64,000 bases of DNA, from assembly GCA_023417785.1 (NCBI GenBank), contig JAEZEH010000053.1:186001-250000 (forward strand), in the 5' to 3' direction. A program made the translations under genes and the position numbers. Shown here in pieces: positions 52,892-61,441 of the stretch (within the stretch, counting starts at the first letter, position 1; the number at the start of each line of letters is the position of its first letter). The notes below the pieces were generated by a model. The model ran no database searches, was not told the origin of the DNA, and worked only from the letters and a program-made list of their open reading frames with translations. Source of the DNA: Bacteroidota bacterium. Lineage in GTDB: Bacteria; Bacteroidota; Bacteroidia; Cytophagales; Cyclobacteriaceae.

Positions 52892-54040
52892 TTACTTCGC
52901 TTCCTTTGATGTGAGACGATACACTTCGCTGCCGGCGAGAAGAAAAGCGCCGAGGCCGAAGTCTTCAAAATTGGGTACGCTTGTTTTTGTAACGGGTTGT
53001 CCGTCTTTCGGCTCTTTACCTGTTCCCTGTACGTACCCAAGAAATCCATTCTTATGAACGGCATGCTTGAGGAGACCGTTCCACGCTTTCGTAACCACCG
53101 GCATGTACTCACTGCTGTCCAGGTAACCGTTTCTTATTCCCCAGGCCATACCATAAACAAACATGGCCGTGCCTGTGGTTTCTTTGCCTCCATAGTTACC
53201 TGGGTCATGCAGACTAGCATTCCAAAAACCGTCGGCGCGCTGAACTTTTACCAATGCAGCTGCCATTTGCCTGAAGTCGTCGACGTATTGTTTACGATGC
53301 TGTGCATCTTCCGGAATTACGTTCAATACACGGGCGAGGGCGACAAAAACCCATCCATTGCCACGAGACCAATAACAATCCTCACCGTTTGGTTCGCGAT
53401 ACGGTGGATCGAAATCTTTGTCTCTCCACCACAAATTGTCTTCCGGATTGAACAAGCCATTATCCCCATGTTTGTCGCGCGTAAACATGTACATCTCGTG
53501 CATCCGTTCCAAATAGCGTTGATCATCGAACATAACAGCGAATTCAGCAAATATCGGCATGGTCATTTGGATCGCGTCAATCCAGTTCCAGTCATCGACT
53601 TTGTCCGTACGCATCATGCTATCGATAGACGCACGGATCTTTTCCAGCTTGAACGGCTTCGGATCCATCTTATATAAATTGATATATATTTGTCCGGCAC
53701 ATTGGTTGTCGGCGTTCCGCGTATAGGTTTGACCGTCGCGCAGATCCCACTTGTGAAAATCGGCCCATCGTGTCATGTAGTCAAGATATTCGGGACGGGG
53801 ATCGATGCGATACAACTCCACAAGGCCTTCGTAGTACACCGCCCGGGTCCAGATGTTACTCGCTCTGGATATTTCGTGAACAATTCGCTTCCCGACATCA
53901 GGCCACTTGTCCATAAAGTATCGGTTAGTTAGCGTCATCGCGTCAAGCGTTTGCTTTGGAGGCGGTAATTTCTTTTGTCCGGATACTTCTGGCGTGTCCC
54001 AAAAAGTAACAACAATCGCAAAGAGAAAAAGTAATCGCAT
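52892..54040 (-). CDS. GH105 unsaturated uronyl hydrolase (first copy)
   Basis: A 382-residue secreted (alpha/alpha)6 enzyme with an N-terminal signal region (LLFLFAIVVTFW). GH105 enzymes remove unsaturated galacturonic or glucuronic acid from lyase products such as rhamnogalacturonan disaccharides. Family segments include RAVYYEGLVELYR, RNADNQCAGQIYINLY with the catalytic-type Asp, WNWIDAIQMTMPIFAEFA with the second Asp, and DCYWSRGNGWVFVALARVL. It is convergent with susD across the terminator and divergent from the (alpha/alpha)6 glycosidase gene. The presence of an unsaturated-uronyl hydrolase implies that a lyase, not found here, generates its substrate. Confidence 0.92.
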   Translation of the reverse strand: MRLLFLFAIVVTFWDTPEVSGQKKLPPPKQTLDAMTLTNRYFMDKWPDVGKRIVHEISRASNIWTRAVYYEGLVELYRIDPRPEYLDYMTRWADFHKWDLRDGQTYTRNADNQCAGQIYINLYKMDPKPFKLEKIRASIDSMMRTDKVDDWNWIDAIQMTMPIFAEFAVMFDDQRYLERMHEMYMFTRDKHGDNGLFNPEDNLWWRDKDFDPPYREPNGEDCYWSRGNGWVFVALARVLNVIPEDAQHRKQYVDDFRQMAAALVKVQRADGFWNASLHDPGNYGGKETTGTAMFVYGMAWGIRNGYLDSSEYMPVVTKAWNGLLKHAVHKNGFLGYVQGTGKEPKDGQPVTKTSVPNFEDFGLGAFLLAGSEVYRLTSKEAK

Positions 54041-54160
54041 AGTCTGTGAATTTAGTAAGAATCACTTAGTTTTATTTGGATCCAAGGTAATGGTTAGACA
54101 ACTTGATAGAATCGGGGTGTGTACTGCATCTCAATCATCCAATAAACGACATTTCCAATT

Positions 54161-56347
54161 ATGACCACCGGACAGACGCGCCGCGACGCACCCATTCGAA
54201 TTACTTGCTGGCTCAATAGTCTCGTAATTTCGGCGCTGATGCTGGCCTCATTTTCATCTTGTGGTCAGGAATCAAAGAAAAAGGAAAAGCAAACCAACCC
54301 GATTGATCGATTTCAATTGGTAAATCGCCATAATGTGATCCTGCATGAAGTGGATACGCTCGGTTCACTCAGTGTGGGAAATGGCGAGTTCGCGTTTACC
54401 GTTGACGCAAGCGGACTTCAGACATTTCCCGCCGCGTATGAAAACGGTATCCCTCCCGGTACAATGGCGCAATGGGCATGGCACAGCATGCCGGATGCAA
54501 AACAATTTTCTCTCTCAGATGTAAATATCGACTTTCAATCATGTGATGGATCTTCAGCACCATATCCTGTTCAACACACGAAAGGCAAGGCTGCTGATGC
54601 TACCAATGCCCTCCGCGCAAATCCTCATCGACTTCACCTTGGACTTATTGGATTGAAGCTCCTGAATGCCAATGGAGAGCGCGCGACCCTCGCTGACCTC
54701 AGTGATATTGAACAAAAACTCGATCTGTGGACGGGCAAGATAGACACCCGTTACATATTCGAAGGAACGCCGGTCAGGATTGAACTCTATGCACACCAAT
54801 TGCACGACCAGATTTCGGTACGCATAACCTCGCCGTTGATAGCAAGGAAAAAACTTGGCGTTGAAATAACCTTCCCGTATGGAAAAACCTGCCACGTTTG
54901 TCCGGGGTACGATTTCGAAAATGAAGAAAAGCACTCATCGGAATTGAAAACCGGACGAAACAATGCTGTCGTCTCGCGGACGGTAGATTCCACAAAATAT
55001 TTCGTTGGCATATCCTGGACCAAGGGAACACTTTCCAAAAGCGGAAATCATCGTTTCATGCTGCAACCGTCGGCGGATGTTTTTGAATTCTCTGTAAGGT
55101 TCGCAAAAGAGGATGGAACACTTCCAGCCAATTTCGAATCGACGCAAAAAAACAGCCGCGAACACTGGGAACAATTCTGGATGCGTGGCGGAGTCGTCGA
55201 CTTTTCGGAGTGTACCGATGAACGTGCCGCTGAGCTTGAACGCCGCGTGGTGCTTTCACAATATCTTACAAAAATTCAATGTGCAGGATCCCTGCCTCCG
55301 CAAGAAACGGGATTGACGATGAACAGCTGGTATGGTAAATTTCACATGGAGATGTATTGGTGGCACGGCGCGCATTTCCCACTTTGGGGCCGCCCTGAAC
55401 TTCTGGAAAGAAGTATGCAATGGTATCAGACCAATCTGGCAAAAGCAAGCGCAACAGCAACACGCCAGGGGTATCGTGGCGCGCGATGGCAAAAAATGAC
55501 AGACCCATATGGTAACGAAAGCCCGTCGGATATCGGGGCCTTCATAATATGGCAGCAGCCACACCCGATCTATCTGGCGAATCTCCTTTACAGGAGCAAT
55601 CCGAACCAGGCCGTTCTTGAAAAGTACAAAGAAATTGTATTCAGCACCGCCGGGTTTATGGTATCCTTTCTGAAAAATAAAAATGGACAATACCATTTAT
55701 GTCATCCGTTGATTCCCGCACAGGAAATATTCAAGGCAACAGAAACCGATGACCCCGCATTTGAGTTGCAGTACTGGTACTATGGTCTTACAGTAGCCCA
55801 ACAGTGGCGAACGATGCTGGGATTACCACGGGATCCGGATTGGGATCGTGCCATAGACAGGCTGGCGCCACTTCCGGTAAAGGATGGAATGTATCTTCCC
55901 AATGCGACAACGCCTCTCGCCTACAGGGATAACCAGTTTAGAAAAGACCATCCTGCCGTTCTGGGCGCGCTTGGATTTCTTCCGGGGAATACCAGGATAG
56001 ATTCCGTCGTGATGGGTAACACGCTTCAGGAGATTTTACGTGAATGGGATTGGGAAAGCACGTGGGGCTGGGATTATCCGCTTGTGGCCATGACGGCAAC
56101 GCGTTTATATCAACCTGAAAATGCGATCGAAGCCTTGCTTATGGAAACTCAAAAGAATACCTACCTGATCAATGGTCATAACTACCAGGATAAGCGTCTA
56201 AGACTTTATCTTCCCGGTAACGGCGGATTACTGGCTGCCATTGCACTTATGACCGCCGGTTGGGACGGGAATGAAACAGAGAATCCAGGGTTTCCAAAAA
56301 ACGGGAAATGGAACGTGCGTTGGGAAGGATTACAACGCATGCCCTAG
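54161..56347 (+). CDS. Lipoprotein (alpha/alpha)6-barrel glycosidase of unassigned family
   Basis: A 728-residue protein with a lipobox (SALMLASFSSCGQE), anchored in an envelope membrane. The first half (about 45-330) is a beta-sandwich rich in strands (VDTLGSLSVGNGEFAFTVDA). The second half (about 370-700) is a six-hairpin helical barrel with GKFHMEMYWWHGAHFPLWGR, GYRGARWQKMTDPYGNESP and LQYWYYGLTVAQQW. This two-part layout resembles GH65/GH95-type glycosidases, and the Glu in FHMEMYWWH aligns by eye with their conserved segment, but I cannot assign it to a defined family. It is probably a glycosidase for this glycan. It ends convergent with the second GH105 gene. Confidence 0.78.
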   Translation: MTTGQTRRDAPIRITCWLNSLVISALMLASFSSCGQESKKKEKQTNPIDRFQLVNRHNVILHEVDTLGSLSVGNGEFAFTVDASGLQTFPAAYENGIPPGTMAQWAWHSMPDAKQFSLSDVNIDFQSCDGSSAPYPVQHTKGKAADATNALRANPHRLHLGLIGLKLLNANGERATLADLSDIEQKLDLWTGKIDTRYIFEGTPVRIELYAHQLHDQISVRITSPLIARKKLGVEITFPYGKTCHVCPGYDFENEEKHSSELKTGRNNAVVSRTVDSTKYFVGISWTKGTLSKSGNHRFMLQPSADVFEFSVRFAKEDGTLPANFESTQKNSREHWEQFWMRGGVVDFSECTDERAAELERRVVLSQYLTKIQCAGSLPPQETGLTMNSWYGKFHMEMYWWHGAHFPLWGRPELLERSMQWYQTNLAKASATATRQGYRGARWQKMTDPYGNESPSDIGAFIIWQQPHPIYLANLLYRSNPNQAVLEKYKEIVFSTAGFMVSFLKNKNGQYHLCHPLIPAQEIFKATETDDPAFELQYWYYGLTVAQQWRTMLGLPRDPDWDRAIDRLAPLPVKDGMYLPNATTPLAYRDNQFRKDHPAVLGALGFLPGNTRIDSVVMGNTLQEILREWDWESTWGWDYPLVAMTATRLYQPENAIEALLMETQKNTYLINGHNYQDKRLRLYLPGNGGLLAAIALMTAGWDGNETENPGFPKNGKWNVRWEGLQRMP

Positions 56348-56356
56348 TGTACTATC

Positions 56357-57709
56357 CTATCGCGGAACCATCAGCGCGCTGTCGTTAATCTCTGCCGGAT
56401 GATTTTTCAGCAACCGAAATACCGCGGCACCGGCAAGTAATACAGGGCCGTACCCGTGCGCGGCATAAACGTTCACAGGACGGTAGTAGTAAAAAGCCGG
56501 GTCAAAAGCCATTCCGGTACCGACGCAGGTTCCTTCAACCTGACCCCTTTCATTTACCTTCGTGCTAACCGCGTTCCATGCCAGAATTGCCATGGGTGCA
56601 TGCGCTTCCCGGTTGATCCAACCCTGGTTAATCGATTGCGCAATACAGTACGCATAAATTGCCGTTGCCGACGTTTCCAGATATGAATCATTGCGGTCGA
56701 TAAGCTGGTGCCAGAAGCCTTCACCGGATTGATACTTTGCCAGACCGGCGATATGATCGCGAAGCAGCTTCAGCACAAACGGTCTTCCCGTATGATTATC
56801 CGGCAGCGCCTCAAGCAATTCAACTTCCGTCATTAATGCCCAACCATTTGCGCGCGCCCAGTGAAACTGCGGGTGCGGTTCCATTCCTTCAACCCATCCG
56901 TGCATGTAAAGACCCTTGTCTTTGTTAAACATCCTTTCAGAAAATTCTCTCACCTGCTTAAATGCTTCATCAAAGTATCTGGTATCACCGGTGAGAACGC
57001 CCATCTGCGCTATAGCCGGAACACTCATATACAAATCGTCGAGCCACAACGTATTCGGTAAGGGCCGGTTGCGCGCAAGTGTACCGTCATTCAACCGGAA
57101 TTCTTTCTCCATAATGTACTTCATATAGTTGTCTATCAGCGGTCGCAGGCCAGGCGCCATTCCTTTCCGGTACGCTTTAATCATTGAGGCGCATATCGAT
57201 CCGGCATCATCCAGGGCCTGGGGATGTAGTACATGGCGCAACGGGTTAGGCGTGTTTGTAAATGCCTTTTCAAAATCCGAGAAATAATCTGCAGCCTGCG
57301 TCAGGAAGGTCAGTCTGCGGGCCGTGTACTCGGTATATCGTTCGTCATTCGTATTCTCACCGGCGAGCATCATTCCGGTATAAGTTACCCCCCATTCATA
57401 GCTGGTAAGCCGGAAATCTCCCTTTTGCAGGATCGCCTCCTTTACGGGTTTCTTAGAATTCGCGATTACCTCACCATTGGCCGAGTTGACAATATGCGGT
57501 GGGGTCACTTCATCGAGATAATTATACACACGATCCAGCGTCAGCTTTACTTTTTCCGGGGTCGTCCCTGCATATGGCACTTTGTAATCCGGTTGCAGCG
57601 CATGAAGCGGCGTGTTCGAATCATTCTGGATGCTGTTACGTTCCTGAGCGCGGGAAGTCAGGCTGATAACAGCTACCAATACCATTGCCATTCGGAGGAT
57701 CTTGTGCAT
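56357..57709 (-). CDS. GH105-like unsaturated uronyl hydrolase (second copy)
   Basis: About 450 residues with a signal peptide (LRMAMVLVAVISLTSRA). It is longer than the first copy, with an extra N-terminal region. The helical-barrel landmarks are LTSYEWGVTYTGMMLAG, HPQALDDAGSICASMI with a catalytic-type Asp, NTLWLDDLYMSVPAIAQMG, and FHWARANGWALMTEVELLE. The core pattern matches GH105/GH88-type hydrolases but differs from the first copy, so the two probably act on different unsaturated uronyl linkages. It starts at 57709; upstream ATG at 57733 is less likely. The gntR gene lies just upstream on the same strand, with a 66-base gap. Confidence 0.87.
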   Translation of the reverse strand: MHKILRMAMVLVAVISLTSRAQERNSIQNDSNTPLHALQPDYKVPYAGTTPEKVKLTLDRVYNYLDEVTPPHIVNSANGEVIANSKKPVKEAILQKGDFRLTSYEWGVTYTGMMLAGENTNDERYTEYTARRLTFLTQAADYFSDFEKAFTNTPNPLRHVLHPQALDDAGSICASMIKAYRKGMAPGLRPLIDNYMKYIMEKEFRLNDGTLARNRPLPNTLWLDDLYMSVPAIAQMGVLTGDTRYFDEAFKQVREFSERMFNKDKGLYMHGWVEGMEPHPQFHWARANGWALMTEVELLEALPDNHTGRPFVLKLLRDHIAGLAKYQSGEGFWHQLIDRNDSYLETSATAIYAYCIAQSINQGWINREAHAPMAILAWNAVSTKVNERGQVEGTCVGTGMAFDPAFYYYRPVNVYAAHGYGPVLLAGAAVFRLLKNHPAEINDSALMVPR

Positions 57710-57775
57710 ATGCGTGATTATTTGATGACACAAAGATGTGAAAGTGATAACCTGAAGTCTCCTGAAGTATCCTGC

Positions 57776-58843
57776 CTAGACGGAATTGCGGTCAATGAAG
57801 TGAAAAACATTTTTCACCACTTCCCGCTTGCGTTTAAGAATCATGTAAGCTGTCGTTTCACCCATGACCGTGAAGTCAGTCGAGATCACCGTTATTCCCA
57901 GGAGTTCTTTCAGTGGCGTGTCGTTATAGGAAATTATTCCAATATCCCTGCCAGCCTCCATTCCGGAGCCGCGAAGTTGTTTCATCAGGTTTACCAGGTC
58001 CGTCTCCTCAATGATAATGTACAGTAATCCCGGCCGTATATTCATATCGTCTTCTACCTGAGTGATTATATCGAATTCAAAGCCGAAGTTGACGCAAAAC
58101 TGCTTAAATCCTTTTACGATTTCAGCCGGATAGGGATAAACAGGGTTGGATGGAAAAACGAACACGAGTTTTTTATACCGACGGATCTTGGCAAGTCCCT
58201 CCTGCAACGATACATAAATATCATTTCTGAAATCCTGATAGACCGACGCTACCTTGAATCCGAGGGCGGGAATATGGTTGTCAATCAATGTGAGTTTTGT
58301 TTCCGGAATGCGTTTCAATGCTTCAATCACTTCCGGTGACTCATTAGTATGCGCGCTATTCTCATCTTTGAAATGAGGTGAGACAACGTAATGGTCGTAG
58401 CGCCCTGCGTTCTCTTGCAGAAGATTGATAAAATACCGCGAGTCACAATGGTAAACGGCGAGATCAACATGAGCTCTCTCGCCCAAACCGGCGACGAAAG
58501 AATTATAGATCTGAAGCTTATACGAACTAAGTTTATTAAGTAAAAAAAGAATATTCTGTCGTGAAGGCACAACAGTTCGCGCAATGTAATAGCCTTTACC
58601 TTTTTCACTGACTATGATGTGTCGTTCCTTCAGATAGCTGTAAGCCTTTTCAACGGTATCGCGTGAAATATAGTACTCTTCACTTATCTCGTTGATGGAA
58701 GGGACGCGCTGACCGACGCATAGCACTCCGACCTCAATGTCTTCGACGATGGAGTTAATGATCTGGCGGTATTTCGGCACCCGGGATCGCTGATCGATTC
58801 GGATTTCGGGATAGGGGGAACAATCCAATACTCGGTTGGTCAT
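57776..58843 (-). CDS. GntR-family regulator with sugar-binding domain (AraR-like)
   Basis: A 355-residue regulator. The N-terminal winged HTH (about 15-90) is GntR type: RVPKYRQIINSIVEDI, RVPSINEISEEYYISRDTVEKAYSYL, and ISEKGKGYYI-like wing. The rest (about 95-355) is a LacI/GalR-like periplasmic-binding fold (NILFLLNKLSSYKLQIYNSFVAGL, DHYVVSPHF, DIGIISYNDTPLKELLGITVISTDF). This combination is seen in AraR-type regulators of sugar catabolism. It probably senses a rhamnose or uronate derivative and controls the flanking genes. The perfect palindrome GCAATCGATTGC lies 68 bases before its start and could be its own site or the LacI regulator's. Confidence 0.92.
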   Translation of the reverse strand: MTNRVLDCSPYPEIRIDQRSRVPKYRQIINSIVEDIEVGVLCVGQRVPSINEISEEYYISRDTVEKAYSYLKERHIIVSEKGKGYYIARTVVPSRQNILFLLNKLSSYKLQIYNSFVAGLGERAHVDLAVYHCDSRYFINLLQENAGRYDHYVVSPHFKDENSAHTNESPEVIEALKRIPETKLTLIDNHIPALGFKVASVYQDFRNDIYVSLQEGLAKIRRYKKLVFVFPSNPVYPYPAEIVKGFKQFCVNFGFEFDIITQVEDDMNIRPGLLYIIIEETDLVNLMKQLRGSGMEAGRDIGIISYNDTPLKELLGITVISTDFTVMGETTAYMILKRKREVVKNVFHFIDRNSV

Positions 58844-58906
58844 AGAATGCTTGGTTTAGGGTTTGGTGTGGTTAAGGAGTAAATAAACTTACCAAAACTT
58901 CGGTTT

Positions 58907-58926
58907 CCATGCAATCGATTGCGCAT
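58907..58926. promoter_or_regulatory. Palindromic operator GCAATCGATTGC before gntR
   Basis: The 12-base palindrome at 58911-58922 is identical to that at 47570-47581 before susC. It is 68 bases upstream of the gntR-type start, so it may regulate that gene. Confidence 0.6.
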
Positions 58927-59024
58927 AAAAAGTGTCAGAACCACATTTTTCAGGGTGAGGTGACGGCTCCAGCGATCAACCGACATTTATACAGATAGTC
59001 CCTGTCAAAGTTTAAACATGACTA

Positions 59025-59064
59025 AAAGGATAGTGTGCCCCCCATTGAAAGCATACTATCCTTT
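59025..59064 (-). terminator. Hairpin downstream of the T9SS-type secreted protein gene
   Basis: AAAGGATAGTGTGC pairs with GCATACTATCCTTT (14 bp with one wobble) around a 12-base loop. On the minus strand it ends in a short T run. It lies 20 bases after the stop of the secreted protein gene. It could also insulate the operator region of gntR. Confidence 0.6.
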
Positions 59065-59085
59065 GTACAACACGGGAAGCATTCT

Positions 59086-60489
59086 TTATCTGACCACAAG
59101 TCGAAGCGTCAGCCCACCGGGAATCCTCAGTGCGTAAAGCCCCGGGCCAAAACTCCTCAGGTCGATGGTATTGTCATTGTGCGAGATTGATTTTTGCAGC
59201 ACTGCTCTGCCCTTGTCATCAAAAACGATGACTGGAACACTCAGCTTACCCAGCCACTCCGGAAAGTACACTGTAAACAGGCCGTCACCCGGATTCGGAT
59301 ATACCACACACGTCCATGGACCCTCCGGCATGTTTGCTCGTGGGCCAACGCATTCGGTATCGCTTTCATCGGTATATGCGACAAGTTGCTGGAAACCGGC
59401 ATCGTTATCCAGAAACATAAAAAGACGACAGTTGTATACCTGCAAATGACTGTGGAAATACTCTATGCCATCAAAGTAATATCCGTCGGGAAGAAAAATC
59501 TCCTTAGCCTTTTGGGGGTCACTCGAAAAAGTATATAACCTTCGTCGCAGGAAATCGATTTCAGGAAACCAGAAAGGCAGGTAGGGTGCCGAGTACACCG
59601 CCCCGGCATACACTGTCTTGCCCAGCGGATCACCATAAGGCGACGCCCAATAATATAAGTCCCGGTCGATGGTCATCTCGGCGCGGTAGTAAGTTGGTCT
59701 CACCACGGAATCGCCATTCCAGGCAGGGGAGCCACCGTGATGGAGCAAGTCCTCGTAGATAAAGAAATTGTCATGGACAGTCCACCATTGATCGAACGGA
59801 AAGGGTACACGCGTTACAGTTTGGCCATCCCACACCATCAAGCCATCGCGGTAGTCTCCGCCAGTAGGGCTACCGTAATGTCCCGCGATGTATAATTTCC
59901 CCTTATACCGAATCATTTCATCAAACACATTTCCTTCTTCATGCGGATTGTATCCCAGATAACACTCATCACAAAGGGGAATCTGATTAAACCTGAACCC
60001 ATTGTATGCGAAGAGATCTATCCTGTCTTCAGCAATGTTTCGTAACCCCATGAACAATCTTCCCCGAAATTCCTCAAGCTCCTCAAAACCGCCGAAAGTA
60101 TATCCGGCCGGAAGGAGAATATGATCAAACCACCGGCCGTTGAAACCATAGAGAACTAACGCAGGTTGAAAAAGCTCCGATCGCGCGGTATCTTCGAGTA
60201 CCATAAATATTTTATTACGGAACGAAGCCATATGATAGGTAGTTGGTATCAATCCGGCTGGAAGTGGCGTCATCTGAATTCCGGACCCGTCGTAATACGC
60301 CAGCGAATAATGAACCGGTGTGTCTGACTGAAGCTGAAAGAATAGCTTTCCGCTGTGAATTTCGAACCTGGTAAGGGGTACGTGCTTATGACCATCCGGC
60401 AGATCATAAAACTCAAATTGTTGCGCTTTCATTGTAAGCGAACTGATCATCAGCGCCAGAACCAGTGACAATTGTAGTGGTGTCTTCAT
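59086..60489 (-). CDS. Type IX secreted protein with C-terminal sorting domain
   Basis: A 467-residue exported protein with signal peptide (LSLVLALMISSLTMKA). The central region is beta-rich and repetitive with Tyr/Asp-Gly and RLF/KLY/KIF motifs (for example GKLFFQLQSD, RLFMGLRNI, KLYIAGHYG, RLFMFLDND), suggesting a beta-propeller. The C-terminal ~75 residues are a type IX secretion sorting domain: VYPNPGDGLFTVYFPE, VIVFDDKGRAVLQKSI and DLRSFGPGLYALRIPGG. It should be carried across the outer membrane and remain on the surface or be released. No catalytic motif is visible. Its position next to the glycan locus suggests a surface binding role, but this is only context. Confidence 0.82.
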   Translation of the reverse strand: MKTPLQLSLVLALMISSLTMKAQQFEFYDLPDGHKHVPLTRFEIHSGKLFFQLQSDTPVHYSLAYYDGSGIQMTPLPAGLIPTTYHMASFRNKIFMVLEDTARSELFQPALVLYGFNGRWFDHILLPAGYTFGGFEELEEFRGRLFMGLRNIAEDRIDLFAYNGFRFNQIPLCDECYLGYNPHEEGNVFDEMIRYKGKLYIAGHYGSPTGGDYRDGLMVWDGQTVTRVPFPFDQWWTVHDNFFIYEDLLHHGGSPAWNGDSVVRPTYYRAEMTIDRDLYYWASPYGDPLGKTVYAGAVYSAPYLPFWFPEIDFLRRRLYTFSSDPQKAKEIFLPDGYYFDGIEYFHSHLQVYNCRLFMFLDNDAGFQQLVAYTDESDTECVGPRANMPEGPWTCVVYPNPGDGLFTVYFPEWLGKLSVPVIVFDDKGRAVLQKSISHNDNTIDLRSFGPGLYALRIPGGLTLRLVVR

Positions 60490-60922
60490 ACGAAACTGAA
60501 TTAATTAAAACAATAGGAAGACCGTTGCGTCAGGCGGGGAAAACAAGGTAACAAAATTGTCTTTGAGAGATTGCAACCGTGAATAGGAAAAGTAGTCAGG
60601 CTTATCTGCAGCCGGTTGGGTTTTGTGTAAAACCAATCGAGCACGCTTTAACTTGCCAGCGATCAGATGTTTGATTGGTTAGAGAGTTTACGTCTGCCTG
60701 CCCTGTTTACAGGACATGGTTTTGCTTTCCAAGGAGGCAAGAGCGCGGGAGGTAAGAATATTGATCAGGAACCGGGCCTATTGTAACATTACGCAGTAAC
60801 GACATGGCGTAGAAGGGCTGCCACATCTAAATTCACTTCGCGGCCAAGATCGGATAGACAGAACAGGCATTTTGCGCCCTCCCATGTTTGAGAAGTCGCT
60901 TTGACGGCGTTAATTTGCGCGC
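60490..60922. other. Intergenic region, no gene seen
   Basis: About 430 bases between the T9SS protein and the MscS-like gene. I see no open frame with coding character, no tRNA shape, and no strong hairpin. A TTTG-ending AT-rich stretch just before the MscS start is only a partial promoter match. Confidence 0.4.
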
Positions 60923-61435
60923 ATGAATCAGTTTTTTGAATTCCTGGAACGGTACGATGTACAATTGATCGCCACGGCCATTGTGATCATCGCTTACTTT
61001 TCCAGCCGCAAAATTTCGGCGAGCCTCGTAAAACGTTATGGCGTAAGACGAGAGATCGAGTTGTCGCGCATATTGTACACCACCAAGTATGTCAACTTCG
61101 TCATTACTGTTGTAGCCCTGATGATGTTGGGTGTAACGTGGGAAATATCCTTTGAAGGGCTATCCGTATACTTCCTGTCATTCTTTACGGTTGCCGGCGT
61201 CGCGCTTTTTGCGGCATGGTCGATCCTTAGCAATATCACCGCTTCCATTCTTTTGTTTTTTTATTACCCGTTCAGGATAGGATCGAGAATCAGAATAATT
61301 GACGGTGACAACAGCGTTGAGGGGATGGTCTTCGACATGACGCTTTTTTCCATCTTTGTAAAAACCGATGACGGGATGACGGTAGCGTATCCCAACAACC
61401 TCGCTATTCAAAAGCCAATCAAACTTATCAAGTAG
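60923..61435 (+). CDS. Short MscS-like mechanosensitive channel
   Basis: A 170-residue membrane protein with three helices: about 14-30 (LIATAIVIIAYFSS), 52-72 (VNFVITVVALMMLGVTW) and the pore helix region FFTVAGVALFAAWSILSNITASILLFFYYPF. The beta domain follows (GSRIRIIDGDNSVEGMVFDMTLFSIFVKTDDGMTVAYPN). Canonical MscS has about 286 residues; here the C-terminal alpha-beta vestibule is missing and the protein ends soon after the beta domain (IQKPIKLIK), so it is a minimal form. It would release pressure on hypoosmotic shock if functional. It is convergent with the following lipoprotein gene, 6 bases apart. A similar tail sequence recurs in a remnant at 62710. Confidence 0.87.
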   Translation: MNQFFEFLERYDVQLIATAIVIIAYFSSRKISASLVKRYGVRREIELSRILYTTKYVNFVITVVALMMLGVTWEISFEGLSVYFLSFFTVAGVALFAAWSILSNITASILLFFYYPFRIGSRIRIIDGDNSVEGMVFDMTLFSIFVKTDDGMTVAYPNNLAIQKPIKLIK

Positions 61436-61441
61436 CCATCT

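Noticed and set aside
56625..56640. TTAATCGATTGCGCAA inside the second GH105 gene, similar to GCAATCGATTGC
   Set aside because: It lies within coding sequence and matches only part of the palindrome.
60490..60922. Possible tRNA or small RNA in the long gap before the MscS-like gene
   Set aside because: I found no cloverleaf arms, no conserved T-loop sequence and no clear hairpin terminator.
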